Part shown: piece by piece, positions 43,765 through 52,113 of the stretch
How positions within the stretch are numbered: the stretch's first letter is position 1
Layout: every line of letters begins with the position of its first letter
From: RU20A sp042610495
Lineage (GTDB): Bacteria > Pseudomonadota > Alphaproteobacteria > Rhizobiales > Rhizobiaceae
Length of the DNA: 64,000 bases
Direction of reading: 5' to 3'
Assembly: GCF_042610495.1 (NCBI RefSeq)
Contig: NZ_JBHGAP010000011.1
Coordinates: 62,001 to 126,000, forward strand
Translations under genes and position numbers: made by a program
The notes under the pieces: generated by a model
Told to the model about the DNA's origin: nothing
What the model saw: the letters and a program-made list of their open reading frames with translations, nothing else
Database searches by the model: none

Positions 43765-44044
43765 GGTCTGCTCTCCTTTGTTCGTCATGGAACTGTTTCA
43801 AACGGCTCATGAAATCGAAGATCTCTGCTTCCGTCGAACCACGGCGGGTAGCATGGTAATCTTCGGTTGTCCGTATAATTATGTCGATGACGTTCGGAAA
43901 ACAGCCGCAGCAGCGCCCGCGCTTTTCCATGGCATGGTAGACCTTTGCCGGAACGATCAGCTGCCAGCAATCCTCGTCGAGGAGCGCGTTGATCGTGTCC
44001 ACGATCTCCTGTTCGGTGATGAAGTTGCAGCTGCACACCAGCAT
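43730..44044 (-). CDS. bfd: Bacterioferritin-associated ferredoxin
   Basis: The 104-residue product carries the Bfd [2Fe-2S] cluster motif: CSC at residues 4-6 (MLVCSCNFI) and CCGC at about 46-49 (RGRCCGCFPNVIDII), the C-x-C and C-x-x-C arrangement. It reduces bacterioferritin haem to release stored iron. A C-terminal basic tail (QRRADRERRQKSHRAA) extends beyond the usual 64-73 residue core; its last codons overlap bfr and set up translational coupling. No strong Shine-Dalgarno is visible before the ATG. A possible promoter lies upstream at 44082-44109. Confidence 0.92.
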   Translation of the reverse strand: MLVCSCNFITEQEIVDTINALLDEDCWQLIVPAKVYHAMEKRGRCCGCFPNVIDIIIRTTEDYHATRRGSTEAEIFDFMSRLKQFHDEQRRADRERRQKSHRAA

Positions 44045-44081
44045 GGCGAGGTCTTTCCCGGTCGGCCTTTGCGTTCCCCAT

Positions 44082-44109
44082 CTATGCTAAAGCGGAGAAT
44101 GGATGTCAA
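44082..44109 (-). promoter_or_regulatory. Candidate sigma-70 promoter of bfd-bfr
   Basis: On the minus strand TTGACA (complement of 44104-44109) is followed 17 bases later by CATAGA and an AT-rich start, about 40 bases before the bfd ATG. The -35 element is perfect and the -10 is weak (three of six). I see no clear Irr or RirA box. Confidence 0.4.
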
Positions 44110-44245
44110 GATAACTGTTCGGGCAGCCAAGCCTGACGGTTCGTCCGCGATGCCATTATTTTTCACCGCTTTTGACGCGTGTTAAGGACGTTGCCGCTGA
44201 CTGCGGCATGATGGCACCTGCGACAGGACGACGGGGAGGGTCGGA

Positions 44246-45058
44246 ATGGACGACGGTGCGAAGGCGGGTACGCGCCCGCAGGGGCTGGCGGCGGTGTTTC
44301 CAGGCATGCCGGAGGTGCGGCCGGTCGGCAGCGGCGATATTCGCGCCGCGCTGGTGGCGGGATGGAGGGATTTCCGCCGCGCGCCCGCCGTCGGCCTGTT
44401 CTTCGGTGCGGCTTACGCGCTGGGCGGCCTCGTCATCGTGCTTTCGTTGACGCGCTGGCATGTCCCCTGGCTGATCTATCCCGCAGCCATCGGCTTTCCG
44501 CTGATCGGCCCGTTCATCGCCGTCGGCCTCTATGAGGTCAGCCGCAGGCTGGAAAGGGGCGAGCGGCTTGACTGGCCGGGCGTGCTCGGCGTCGTCTGGG
44601 CGCAGCGCCGGCGCGAACTCGGCTGGATGGCCTTCGTCATGCTCTTCATCTTCTGGGTCTGGATGTACCAGATCCGCCTGCTGATCGCGCTGGTTCTGGG
44701 GCGTCTGTCCTTCTCCACCCTGCCGAAATTCGTGGACATCGTGCTGACCACGCCCGAAGGCTGGGCGTTCCTGGTGCTCGGTCACATCGTCGGCGCGGTG
44801 CTGGCGCTCATTCTCTTCTCCGTCACGGTCGTTTCCGTTCCGCTGCTCATGGAACGCGACCTCGACATCGTCACCGCCATGGCAACCAGTGTGCGGGCGG
44901 TGCTGGCAAGTCCGGTGCCGATGCTCGGCTGGGGCGTCGTGGTGACGCTGATGGTGCTGGCCGGTGCTGCAAGCGCCTTCATCGGCCTTCTGGTCGTCCT
45001 GCCCGTCCTCGGCCACGCCACCTGGCACCTCTATCGCCGCATCGTGCCGGAGCGCTAG
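44246..45058 (+). CDS. DUF2189-family integral membrane protein
   Basis: This 270-residue inner-membrane protein has about six hydrophobic helices. It shows the DUF2189 pattern: GDIRAALVAGWRDFRRAPAVGLFFGAAYALGG, a GFPLIGPFIAVGLYEVSRRLERGE segment, and the late VVVSVPLLMERDLDIVTAMATS loop. The family is widespread in alphaproteobacteria and unassigned in function. The first 25 residues are hydrophilic and cytoplasmic. GGGAGGG lies about seven bases upstream of the ATG. It is divergent from bfd. Confidence 0.83.
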   Translation: MDDGAKAGTRPQGLAAVFPGMPEVRPVGSGDIRAALVAGWRDFRRAPAVGLFFGAAYALGGLVIVLSLTRWHVPWLIYPAAIGFPLIGPFIAVGLYEVSRRLERGERLDWPGVLGVVWAQRRRELGWMAFVMLFIFWVWMYQIRLLIALVLGRLSFSTLPKFVDIVLTTPEGWAFLVLGHIVGAVLALILFSVTVVSVPLLMERDLDIVTAMATSVRAVLASPVPMLGWGVVVTLMVLAGAASAFIGLLVVLPVLGHATWHLYRRIVPER

Positions 45059-45170
45059 GCGCAGCACTCCGGCGCCATTAAGGCAAAAGCCAGAAACCCG
45101 CCCGGCGAAGGCAATCCCGTCTCGAAATCCGCCATGGGCTCCGCTATATGGGGGCTGACAAGGAGACCCC

Positions 45171-45614
45171 ATGGCCCGGATAGACCAGACCGACGACTGG
45201 CGCGAAAAGCATGCACCGACTCTCGACACCTTCGAGACTTTGGCGCTGGAGGCCTATGGCCACCTCCCGGAGGAATTCCGTGCGCTGGCCAGCGATCTGA
45301 TCATCGAAGTCGCCGATTTCCCCACCGACGAGGTTTTCGAGGATATGGCGCTGGAAACGCCCTTCGATCTCCTCGGCCTTTTCGAAGGCCGGGGCATCGG
45401 CGAGCGTTTCACCATGGAAACGGGGCAGTTCCCGAACCGTATCACCCTCTACCGCCGCGCCATCATCGATTACTGGGCCGAAAACGAGGAAACGCTGGGG
45501 GACATCATCACCCACGTTCTCATCCACGAGATCGGCCACCATTTCGGTCTTTCGGATGATGACATGGAGCGCATCGAGGCCAGCGTCGAACATGTGGGCC
45601 CGTCTGGCGGCTGA
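45171..45614 (+). CDS. Minimal zincin-type metallopeptidase-family protein
   Basis: The 147-residue protein has the zinc-binding HEIGHHFG (HExxH-x-x-G) near residues 121-128, preceded by a helix DIITHVLIHEIG. An acidic N-terminal half has ALEAYGHLPEEFRALASDL. It belongs to the small cytosolic metallopeptidase-like family found beside DUF2189 genes; no signal peptide is present. Proteolytic activity is assumed, not shown. AAGGAG lies four bases before the ATG, and CTATAT at 45144-45149 is a possible -10 element. Confidence 0.82.
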   Translation: MARIDQTDDWREKHAPTLDTFETLALEAYGHLPEEFRALASDLIIEVADFPTDEVFEDMALETPFDLLGLFEGRGIGERFTMETGQFPNRITLYRRAIIDYWAENEETLGDIITHVLIHEIGHHFGLSDDDMERIEASVEHVGPSGG

Positions 45615-45629
45615 GGCACGCCCGGATGG

Positions 45630-45673
45630 TTCACCGTCATTCATGTCCGGATCACGGTCTGAATGACGGTGAA
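45630..45673. terminator. 14-bp stem-loop between convergent genes
   Basis: TTCACCGTCATTCA (45630-45643) and TGAATGACGGTGAA (45660-45673) form a perfect 14-bp stem around a 16-base loop. It lies between the stops of the metallopeptidase and DUF1737 genes. It probably serves both directions; no U-run follows. Confidence 0.7.
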
Positions 45674-45680
45674 AACGCCC

Positions 45681-45887
45681 TCAATGCTCCGAGAGCTTCG
45701 TTTCCGGCGTGTACTCCTTGCCCGGCACGTCCTTCACCACGGCCTGGCCGCACATCATCAAGCGCGTCTCGGCATTGTAGGCGTAGGTCGGCGAGCCATG
45801 GAGTTCCCAGCCCTTGTTGAGGGCTGCCGTCACCTTGTGGCAGAAAGTGGCGTCGTCCTGGGCGGTCAGCAGGCGGTAGAGTTTCAT
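45681..45887 (-). CDS. DUF1737-family small protein
   Basis: This 68-residue protein shows the DUF1737 pattern: KLYRLLTAQDDATFCHKVTAALNKGWELHGSPTY followed by MMCGQAVVKDV and a short acidic tail. The family is small and cytosolic, of unknown role. The chosen ATG begins the conserved KLYRLL; a longer in-frame reading upstream is Arg-rich and unlike the family. It follows the lyase gene by 73 bases on the same strand. Confidence 0.8.
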   Translation of the reverse strand: MKLYRLLTAQDDATFCHKVTAALNKGWELHGSPTYAYNAETRLMMCGQAVVKDVPGKEYTPETKLSEH

Positions 45888-45960
45888 AGTCGGGCTTTGC
45901 CTTTCCAAGGGTTGGCCGGCATCGCAACGCGTGTCGTGCCTGCGGCGCCGGCGTGGGAGA

Positions 45961-46887
45961 TCACGTGAGCTCGCTGTGTGGCCGGCGCGCGGCAATGGCG
46001 GCGGCGCGGGCCAGCAGCCGCTCGGCCTCAACGAGATGCAGCCGCTCCACCATGCGCCCATCCACGGTGATGACGGCGCGGCCGTCATTCTCCGGTTCCG
46101 CAAAAGCGGTTGCGATCGCCTGCGCCTCGGCAAGGTCTTCCTCCGCAATGCCGAAGGCGGCATTGGCCGGCGCGATCTGCGCCGGATGGATCAGCATCTT
46201 GCCATCGAATCCCATGGCGCGGCCCTGGTCGCATTCCGCGGCCAGCCCGGCTGCATCGCGAAAATCGTTGAAGACGGCGTCGATCACATCAAGACCGGCG
46301 GCGCGCGCGGCAAGCAGGATCTGCATCAGCCAGGGCACGAAATAGATCCGGCCCGGCGCCGCCGGCACGCGGGTTTCCTTGCGCAGGTCGTTCAGCCCCG
46401 GCACGAGACAGTCGAGCCGGGAGCCGCGCGTGCGCCCGGCCTCGGCAATGCCCGCAACATTGAGCACGCCCTGCGGCGTCTCGATCATCGCCCAGAGGCG
46501 AATGTCGTCCCCATCCTCGATCTCCGACAGCAGATCGCCGGCGAGCGCGATGTCGCCGGGACCGGAAACCTTGGGCAGAAGAAAGGCGTCCGGCTTCAGC
46601 GCCGCCAGTTCCGCGATGTCGCGCCTGCCGGTGTCGCCGGAGAGAGAATTGATGCGGATAATGCGTTCGAAGGGCCGCTGCACACCGTCGGAAAGATGCG
46701 CAGCCAGCATGGCGCGCGCGGTGGCCTTTGCCTCCGGCAACACGGCGTCCTCGAGATCGTAGATCACGGCATCCATGTCGAGCGTTGTCGTCTTTGCCAG
46801 CGCACGGGCATTGTCGGCCGGCAGGCACAGCACGGAGCGGCGCAGGCGGACGGGGTGTCGCGGGGCGATTTCACCCGTGAGGGGCAT
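45961..46887 (-). CDS. HpcH/HpaI-type CoA ester lyase (CitE/Mcl-like)
   Basis: The 308-residue product has the CitE-like TIM barrel. It shows RRSVLCLPADNARALAK, DAVIYDLEDAVLPEAK (metal-binding Glu/Asp), RIIRINSLSGDTGRRD (CoA-site Arg), AMIETPQGVLN (second metal ligand) and GFDGKMLIHPAQIAPAN. Relatives cleave malyl-CoA, citramalyl-CoA or citryl-CoA, or act as malyl-CoA thioesterases. The stand-alone gene without citD/F genes argues against citrate lyase. GAGGAG precedes the ATG at 46887. An Mcl-type role is likely but not certain. Confidence 0.85.
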   Translation of the reverse strand: MPLTGEIAPRHPVRLRRSVLCLPADNARALAKTTTLDMDAVIYDLEDAVLPEAKATARAMLAAHLSDGVQRPFERIIRINSLSGDTGRRDIAELAALKPDAFLLPKVSGPGDIALAGDLLSEIEDGDDIRLWAMIETPQGVLNVAGIAEAGRTRGSRLDCLVPGLNDLRKETRVPAAPGRIYFVPWLMQILLAARAAGLDVIDAVFNDFRDAAGLAAECDQGRAMGFDGKMLIHPAQIAPANAAFGIAEEDLAEAQAIATAFAEPENDGRAVITVDGRMVERLHLVEAERLLARAAAIAARRPHSELT

Positions 46888-47099
46888 GAGCGATCTCCTC
46901 AGCGCACAAGGGCTGCGCATTCCGCATGAAGTTCGGCCGGTCGCCCCTGCGATCGATGAGCGCGATCACGGATCCGCGAGCGGCCGGATTTCGGCCTTCT
47001 TGCCCGCCTTTGGCCACTTTCGCAAGGGAGTGTCGGCCTTGCAAAGAAGATGATGCGTTCCCAGATAGGGTTCGAAGGTCCGGAAGGAGGGCCTTGTTG

Positions 47100-47351
47100 A
47101 TGAACACGATCCGTTCCGTATTTCTCACTGCCATTGCCGCTGCCATCGGGCTTGTCGCGCTGGTGTTTACCGCGTCGCTCGGCCTCATGCTTGCGGCCCT
47201 GATGTCGGTCGTCCTCGTTGGCGCCACGCTGGTGCATCGCCTGCAGCCGCGCGCCGTGCGCGCCGAAGTCCGCGCCCGTGGGAAGCAGTCTGCCCACCGC
47301 CAGCCGGTGCGCGTGTGGAATGATGGTCGGGGCACGATCATCGACATGTAG
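47100..47351 (+). CDS. Small membrane protein of unknown function
   Basis: This 83-residue product starts at the ATG at 47100, with GGAGG nine bases upstream. Residues 4-47 form two hydrophobic helices (SVFLTAIAAAIGLVALVFTA and LGLMLAALMSVVLVGATLV). A basic cytoplasmic tail follows (RLQPRAVRAEVRARGKQSAH and VWNDGRGTIIDM). Similar short proteins are annotated as hypotheticals in rhizobia. It sits between the lyase gene and leuD with its own hairpin after the stop. Confidence 0.72.
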   Translation: MNTIRSVFLTAIAAAIGLVALVFTASLGLMLAALMSVVLVGATLVHRLQPRAVRAEVRARGKQSAHRQPVRVWNDGRGTIIDM

Positions 47352-47396
47352 GCAGCCCGAGCCGTGCATCTGCGCGGCAGGCGGCGCCATGACACG

Positions 47397-47416
47397 GAAG
47401 GGCAATTTTGCCCTTC
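47397..47416 (+). terminator. Hairpin upstream of leuD
   Basis: GAAGGGCAA (47397-47405) and TTGCCCTTC (47408-47416) form a 9-bp inverted repeat with ATTTCC following, 46 bases after the small membrane-protein gene. It likely separates that gene from leuD. Confidence 0.55.
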
Positions 47417-47482
47417 ATTTCCGGGCGATTTTGCACTAGAGGGTCACGCCAGAACCGCAGTCGCAACGTAAAGGCCTGCCCC

Positions 47483-48088
47483 ATGGACAAGTTCGTGAAG
47501 CTCACCGGCGTCGCCGCGCCCCTCCCGGTCGTCAACATCGACACGGACATGATCATCCCGAAGGACTACCTGAAGACGATCAAGCGCACCGGCCTCGGCA
47601 CCGGCCTCTTCGCCGAAGCCCGCTACAAGGAAGACGGCTCGCTCAACGAAGAATTCGTGCTGAACAAGCCGGCCTACCAGAATGCCAAGATCCTCGTTGC
47701 CGGCGACAATTTCGGCTGCGGCTCCTCGCGCGAACATGCGCCGTGGGCGCTGCTCGACTTCGGCATCCGCTGCGTGATCTCCACCAGCTTCGCCGACATC
47801 TTCTACAACAACTGCTTCAAGAACGGCATCCTGCCGATCGTCGTCAGCCCCGAGAACCTCGACAAGCTGATGGACGATGCCAGCCGCGGCTCCAACGCCA
47901 TCCTGACGGTCGATCTGGAAGCCCAGGAAATCACAGGTCCCGATGGCGGCAAGATCTCCTTCGAGATCGACGCCTTCAAGCGCCACTGCCTGCTGAACGG
48001 CCTCGACGACATCGGCCTGACGCTGGAGAAGGTGACGGCCATCGACAGCTTCGAAAAGTCGAACGCCGCATCGCGCCCCTGGGCCTGA
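47483..48088 (+). CDS. leuD: 3-isopropylmalate dehydratase small subunit
   Basis: The 201-residue swivelling-domain subunit of the leucine-pathway isomerase is full length. It shows NIDTDMIIPKDYLKTIKRTG and the substrate-specificity loop GDNFGCGSSREHAPWALLDFGIR with STSFADIFYNNCFKNGILP. The large [4Fe-4S] subunit LeuC is not in the window. The start at 47483 was chosen because it begins the conserved DKFVKLTGVAAPL; an upstream in-frame extension is not conserved. A terminator follows the stop. Confidence 0.96.
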   Translation: MDKFVKLTGVAAPLPVVNIDTDMIIPKDYLKTIKRTGLGTGLFAEARYKEDGSLNEEFVLNKPAYQNAKILVAGDNFGCGSSREHAPWALLDFGIRCVISTSFADIFYNNCFKNGILPIVVSPENLDKLMDDASRGSNAILTVDLEAQEITGPDGGKISFEIDAFKRHCLLNGLDDIGLTLEKVTAIDSFEKSNAASRPWA

Positions 48089-48112
48089 GAAAAGCCATTC
48101 CATCCTGTGCAG

Positions 48113-48140
48113 CCGGCCCCTTGCGGGCCGGTTTGTGTTT
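48113..48140 (+). terminator. Rho-independent terminator after leuD
   Basis: CCGGCCC (48113-48119) pairs with GGGCCGG (48125-48131) over a 5-base loop, followed by TTTGTGTTT. It lies 24 bases after the leuD stop. Confidence 0.8.
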
Positions 48141-48243
48141 CAGCATTTCACGAAATCCCACTTCCCTTTGTCGGTTCCTGCTTTAATTTGGCGCTTCGAC
48201 GCGCGCCAACGCGCCGGTTTGCAGTCAAGGAAATGGGGACGCC

Positions 48244-48675
48244 ATGCTCAACGAATTCAAGGCCTTTATCGCGCGCGGCAACGTGCTCGATCTCGCTGTC
48301 GGTATCATTATCGGCGGTGCCTTCACCCTCATCGTCAATTCGATGGTCAACGACATCATCATGCCCGTGATCGGCGCGATTACCGGTGGCCTCGATTTCT
48401 CGAACTTCTTCTTCGCGCTTTCCGACAAGGTGACCGCGACCTCGCTTGAGGAAGCCCGCAAGCAGGGCGCCGTCTTCGCCTACGGCAACTTCATCACGGT
48501 CGTGATCAACTTCCTGATCCTCGCCTGGATCATCTTCCTGCTGGTGAAGGCCGTGAACCGCATGCGCGCCTCGCTCGAACACCAGAAGAAGAACGAAGTC
48601 ACGCCGCCCGCCCCGCCGCCGGAAGACATCCTGCTGCTGACGGAAATCCGCGACCTGCTCAAGCAGCGTCCCTGA
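48244..48675 (+). CDS. mscL: Large-conductance mechanosensitive channel
   Basis: The 143-residue protein is standard MscL length. The N-terminal amphipathic helix (LNEFKAFIARGNVLDLAVG) runs into TM1 (IIIGGAFTLIVNSMVNDIIMP). A periplasmic loop follows, then TM2 (FITVVINFLILAWIIFLLVK). The cytoplasmic helix region includes EVTPPAPPPEDILLLTEIRDLL. The pentameric channel opens under membrane tension to release solutes during osmotic downshock. A strong hairpin follows immediately after the stop. Confidence 0.97.
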   Translation: MLNEFKAFIARGNVLDLAVGIIIGGAFTLIVNSMVNDIIMPVIGAITGGLDFSNFFFALSDKVTATSLEEARKQGAVFAYGNFITVVINFLILAWIIFLLVKAVNRMRASLEHQKKNEVTPPAPPPEDILLLTEIRDLLKQRP

Positions 48676-48683
48676 TGGCTTTC

Positions 48684-48725
48684 GAAAGACCCCGGTTGGC
48701 ATCGCCGCCGGGGTCTTTCGCATCA
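48684..48725 (+). terminator. Terminator after mscL
   Basis: GAAAGACCCCGG (48684-48695) and CCGGGGTCTTTC (48708-48719) form a perfect 12-bp stem with a 12-base loop, nine bases after the mscL stop. Confidence 0.8.
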
Positions 48726-48818
48726 ATCATTTCAATCGATCCCTCAAGGAAAGGCGCGTGATCGCAGGTCAGAATCCGGCTAGAAGCACCGCACACCCGG
48801 TGACCGGAGAAGACCGCC

Positions 48819-50000
48819 ATGACCACAAGCCCGACCGCACCCCGCGCCACCATCAGCCCGCGCGCGCTTTCCGCGCCCGAAAGCGGCATTGTCGAACTCG
48901 TCAATTACGCCCGTGGCCGTGACGGCCTCATTCCGCTCTGGGTCGGCGAGGGCGATCTGCCGACACCGGACTTCATCACCGCTGCCGCCGCGACCGCCCT
49001 TCAGGCCGGCGAGACCTTCTACACCTGGCAGCGTGGCATTCCCGGCCTGCGCGAGGCGCTGTCCCGATACTATGCCCGCCGCTTCGGACACACGCTCTCG
49101 CCCGAGCACTTCTACGTCACCGGGTCCGGCATGCAGGCGATCAAGCTTGCGATCGAGGCAATTTCATCGGCCGGCGACGACCTCGTTCTTCTGACGCCCG
49201 CCTGGCCGAATTTCGCCGCTGCCTGCGATCTCTCCGGCGTGCGCCCCGTCTCGGTCCCGCTGACCTTTGCGAACGGCGCCTGGCGTCTGGACCTCGACCG
49301 GCTGGAGGCCGCCATTACGCCGAAGACGCGCGGCCTCTTCATCAACACGCCCTCCAACCCGACCGGCTGGACAGCGACCCGCGACGATCTCGCGGCCATC
49401 CTCGACATCGCCCGGCGCCGCGGCGTGTGGATCATCGCCGACGAAATCTACGCGCTCTACTCTTATGGCGGCGCCCGCGCGCCCTCCTTCCTCGACGTGA
49501 TGCAGGCCGGCGACCGCATTCTCTTCGTCAATTCCTTCTCCAAGAACTGGGCCATGACCGGCTGGCGCGTCGGCTGGGTGGTGGCACCGCCGGAAACGGG
49601 ACAGGTCTTCGAAAATCTCATTCAGTATGCCACCTCCGGCGTTGCCCAGTTCATGCAGCAGGGCGCCATCGCCGCGCTCGATCACGGCGACACCTTCGTG
49701 GATGCCGGCGTTGCCCGCGCCCGCAAGGCGCGCGACATTCTTTGCGACGCGCTGATCGCCACCAACCGCGTCGAGACGCTGAAGCCCGATGGCGCGATCT
49801 ACGCCTTCCTGAAGATCGACGGTGTCACGGACGCCCGACAGGCCGCCCTCGACATCGTCGACAAGACAGGGGTCGGCCTCGCGCCAGGCACGGCCTTCGG
49901 CGATGGGGGCAGCCTCTTCATGCGGGCCTGCTTCCTGCGCGATCTCGGACAGGTCGAAGAGGCGACGGGCCGGCTGGTGGACTATATCGCCCGCCGTTGA
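48819..50000 (+). CDS. Class I/II PLP-dependent aminotransferase
   Basis: This 393-residue fold-type-I aminotransferase has the PLP lysine in FVNSFSKNWAMTGWRVGW (near residue 245). It also shows LWVGEGDLPTPDFI, YTWQRGIPGLREALSRYY, TPAWPNFAAA, NTPSNPTGWTATRDDLAAIL and IIADEIYALYSYGG. These fit the aspartate/aromatic/alanine-type subfamily; the exact substrate pair cannot be read. The C-terminal RACFLRDLGQVEEATGRL carries the substrate-carboxylate Arg. It lies alone between the mscL terminator and galE. Confidence 0.87.
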   Translation: MTTSPTAPRATISPRALSAPESGIVELVNYARGRDGLIPLWVGEGDLPTPDFITAAAATALQAGETFYTWQRGIPGLREALSRYYARRFGHTLSPEHFYVTGSGMQAIKLAIEAISSAGDDLVLLTPAWPNFAAACDLSGVRPVSVPLTFANGAWRLDLDRLEAAITPKTRGLFINTPSNPTGWTATRDDLAAILDIARRRGVWIIADEIYALYSYGGARAPSFLDVMQAGDRILFVNSFSKNWAMTGWRVGWVVAPPETGQVFENLIQYATSGVAQFMQQGAIAALDHGDTFVDAGVARARKARDILCDALIATNRVETLKPDGAIYAFLKIDGVTDARQAALDIVDKTGVGLAPGTAFGDGGSLFMRACFLRDLGQVEEATGRLVDYIARR

Positions 50001-50157
50001 CCTGTTCCGAAGGTGGTACGACGGTAACCGCAACCTTAGGAATGTCTTTACTAAAGTCGTCAAAAGCCGGACAGTTTTCGCCGGAAACGACGTCTTTAAA
50101 GGAATTCCTGAACCGAACTGCGCTTTGATGGCTCCCGAACAAACAAGGGAGCATGGC

Positions 50158-51192
50158 ATGGCTGTTCTGGTCACAGGCGGCGCAGGCTACATCGGAAGTC
50201 ATATGGTTTGGGCCCTCGTCGACCGCGGCGAGGAGGTGGTCGTTCTCGACAATCTGTCGAGCGGTTACCGCTGGGCCGTTGCGCCCGCGGCAATCTTCTA
50301 CGAGGGCGACGTCGCCGACGAGATGCTGGTCGCCGACATCATCCTGGCCCATGACATCGACGTGATCGTGCATTTCGCCGGTTCCAAGGTCGTGCCGGAA
50401 TCGGTTGCCGATCCGCTTGCCTATTACGACAACAACACCGGCCGGACGCGGGCGCTGCTGACGACCGCCGTGCGCGCCGGCGTACCGCACTTCGTCTTTT
50501 CGTCCACCGCCGCCGTCTACGGCACCGTCGAGGCCGGCCATCTGGTGCGCGAGACGGATCCGCTGACGCCGCAGAGCCCCTATGGCTGCTCCAAGCTGAT
50601 GAGCGAACTCATCCTGCGCGACTGCGCCTACGCCTACGGGCTGAACTTCGTTGCACTGCGCTACTTCAACGTCGCCGGTGCCGATCCACTCGGCCGCACC
50701 GGCCAGTCCTCGCCGGATTTCCCGCATCTCATCAAGGCCGCCTGTCAGGCCGCACTTGGCATCCTGCCGCATGTGAGCGTGTTCGGCACCGATTACCCGA
50801 CCCATGACGGTACCGGCGTGCGCGATTACATCCACGTCGCCGACCTCGTCGACGCGCATCTGAAGGCGATCGACCACCTGCGCGACGGAGGTGCGTCGCT
50901 GGTTGCCAATTGCGGCTATGGCGAAGGCTATTCCGTTCTCGACGTGCTGAACGCGGTGATGCGCGTCAACGGCCGTCGCTTCGACATTCGCTACGAAGGC
51001 CGTCGCGAGGGTGACCCTGCGGCTCTCGTGGCGGATCCGACGGTCGCTCGCGAGCGCCTGGGCTGGGAACCGCGCTACGACAATCTCGAGGAGATCGTTG
51101 AAAGCGCGCTGCGCTGGGAGCGGGCGCTGACCCGCCGCAGCACCTATGCCCGCGAAACGGCGCGTTCGCTTGCCCGCCTCCACCCCGCCTGA
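50158..51192 (+). CDS. galE: UDP-glucose 4-epimerase
   Basis: The 344-residue extended SDR enzyme interconverts UDP-glucose and UDP-galactose for exopolysaccharide and LPS. It opens with VLVTGGAGYIGSHMVWALVDRG. It shows DNLSSGYRWAV, the catalytic Ser in FVFSSTAAVYG and the YGCSK (YxxxK) pair near residue 145, plus RYFNVAGADPLGRTGQS and DGTGVRDYIHVADLVDAHL. AGGGAG precedes the ATG at 50158; another ATG five bases earlier is in a different frame. In rhizobia this enzyme is often called exoB. It heads the sugar-nucleotide genes of the polysaccharide region. Confidence 0.93.
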   Translation: MAVLVTGGAGYIGSHMVWALVDRGEEVVVLDNLSSGYRWAVAPAAIFYEGDVADEMLVADIILAHDIDVIVHFAGSKVVPESVADPLAYYDNNTGRTRALLTTAVRAGVPHFVFSSTAAVYGTVEAGHLVRETDPLTPQSPYGCSKLMSELILRDCAYAYGLNFVALRYFNVAGADPLGRTGQSSPDFPHLIKAACQAALGILPHVSVFGTDYPTHDGTGVRDYIHVADLVDAHLKAIDHLRDGGASLVANCGYGEGYSVLDVLNAVMRVNGRRFDIRYEGRREGDPAALVADPTVARERLGWEPRYDNLEEIVESALRWERALTRRSTYARETARSLARLHPA

Positions 51193-51237
51193 CGCGAAGG
51201 GCCGTCTTTACCCTCCAGTTTGACAACAGTTTCGCCC

Positions 51238-51266
51238 GCTATCGTTGCCCTAACAGTGACGATAGC
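51238..51266. promoter_or_regulatory. 8-bp inverted repeat upstream of rfbF
   Basis: GCTATCGT (51238-51245) and ACGATAGC (51259-51266) are perfect inverted arms with a 13-base spacer, about 70 bases before the rfbF start. TTGACA at 51220-51225 lies just upstream and could be a -35 element. A regulatory role is guessed from position. Confidence 0.35.
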
Positions 51267-51335
51267 TGGGCGAACCATGGCTTGTGACGGGATCATCGAC
51301 CACGACGCATGCGCCGCATCCTGCGGGGGGCGCCG

Positions 51336-52109
51336 ATGAAGGCTGTCATTCTGGCGGGTGGACTTGGTTCGCGCCTCGCCGAGGAAACGCATCTGCGGCC
51401 GAAGCCCATGGTGGAGATCGGCGGCCGGCCGATCCTCTGGCACATCATGAAGATCTACTATGCCCATGGCATCCGTGACTTCGTGATCTGCTGCGGCTTC
51501 AAGGGCTATGTCATCAAGGAATACTTCGCAAATTACGGCCTGCACATGTCGGACATCACGTTCGATCTGGCCGAAAACCGCATGGTCTTCCACCGCCAGA
51601 GCGCCGAGAACTGGCGCGTCACGCTGGTCGATACCGGCGAGAACTCCTTGACGGGCGAACGCCTGCGCCGCGTGAAGACCTATCTGAAGGACGAGGATGC
51701 CTTCTGCTTCACCTATGGCGATGGTGTCAGCAGCGTCAATATCTCCGAGACGATCGCCTTTCACCGCAGCCACGGCAAGCTCGCGACGGTCACGGCCGTG
51801 CGCCCGCCCGCCCGCTACGGTGCCTTGCAGCTCGATGGCACACAGGTTCAGGGCTTCATCGAAAAGCCGGAAGGCGAGGGCGGCCTGATCAATGGCGGCT
51901 TCTTCGTGCTGTCGCCGAAGGTCATCGACCGCATCGACGAGACGGAAAACATGAGCTTCGAGGGCGAACCACTCTCGGGCCTCGCCGCCGATGGCGAACT
52001 CATGGCCTACACCCATCAGGGCTTCTGGCTGCCGATGGATACGCTGAGGGACAAGAATCAATTGGAAACATTGTGGCAGAGCGGCAATCCGCCGTGGAAG
52101 AGCTGGTGA
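51336..52109 (+). CDS. rfbF: Glucose-1-phosphate cytidylyltransferase
   Basis: This 257-residue nucleotidyltransferase makes CDP-glucose. The signature loop is AVILAGGLGSRLAEETHLRPKPMVEIGG. It also has ILWHIMKIYYAHGIRDFVICCGFKG and FTYGDGVSSVN (metal Asp), all typical of RfbF. It starts at the ATG following GGGGG; an ATG nine codons upstream lacks a proper site. The rfbG dehydratase follows by four bases, so CDP-glucose is channelled to CDP-4-keto-6-deoxyglucose. Confidence 0.95.
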   Translation: MKAVILAGGLGSRLAEETHLRPKPMVEIGGRPILWHIMKIYYAHGIRDFVICCGFKGYVIKEYFANYGLHMSDITFDLAENRMVFHRQSAENWRVTLVDTGENSLTGERLRRVKTYLKDEDAFCFTYGDGVSSVNISETIAFHRSHGKLATVTAVRPPARYGALQLDGTQVQGFIEKPEGEGGLINGGFFVLSPKVIDRIDETENMSFEGEPLSGLAADGELMAYTHQGFWLPMDTLRDKNQLETLWQSGNPPWKSW

Positions 52110-52113
52110 TCGG

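Noticed and set aside
44082..44160. Irr or RirA iron-response box upstream of bfd
   Set aside because: I looked for the TTTAGAA/TTCTAAA-type and related repeats and found no convincing match, only a plausible promoter.
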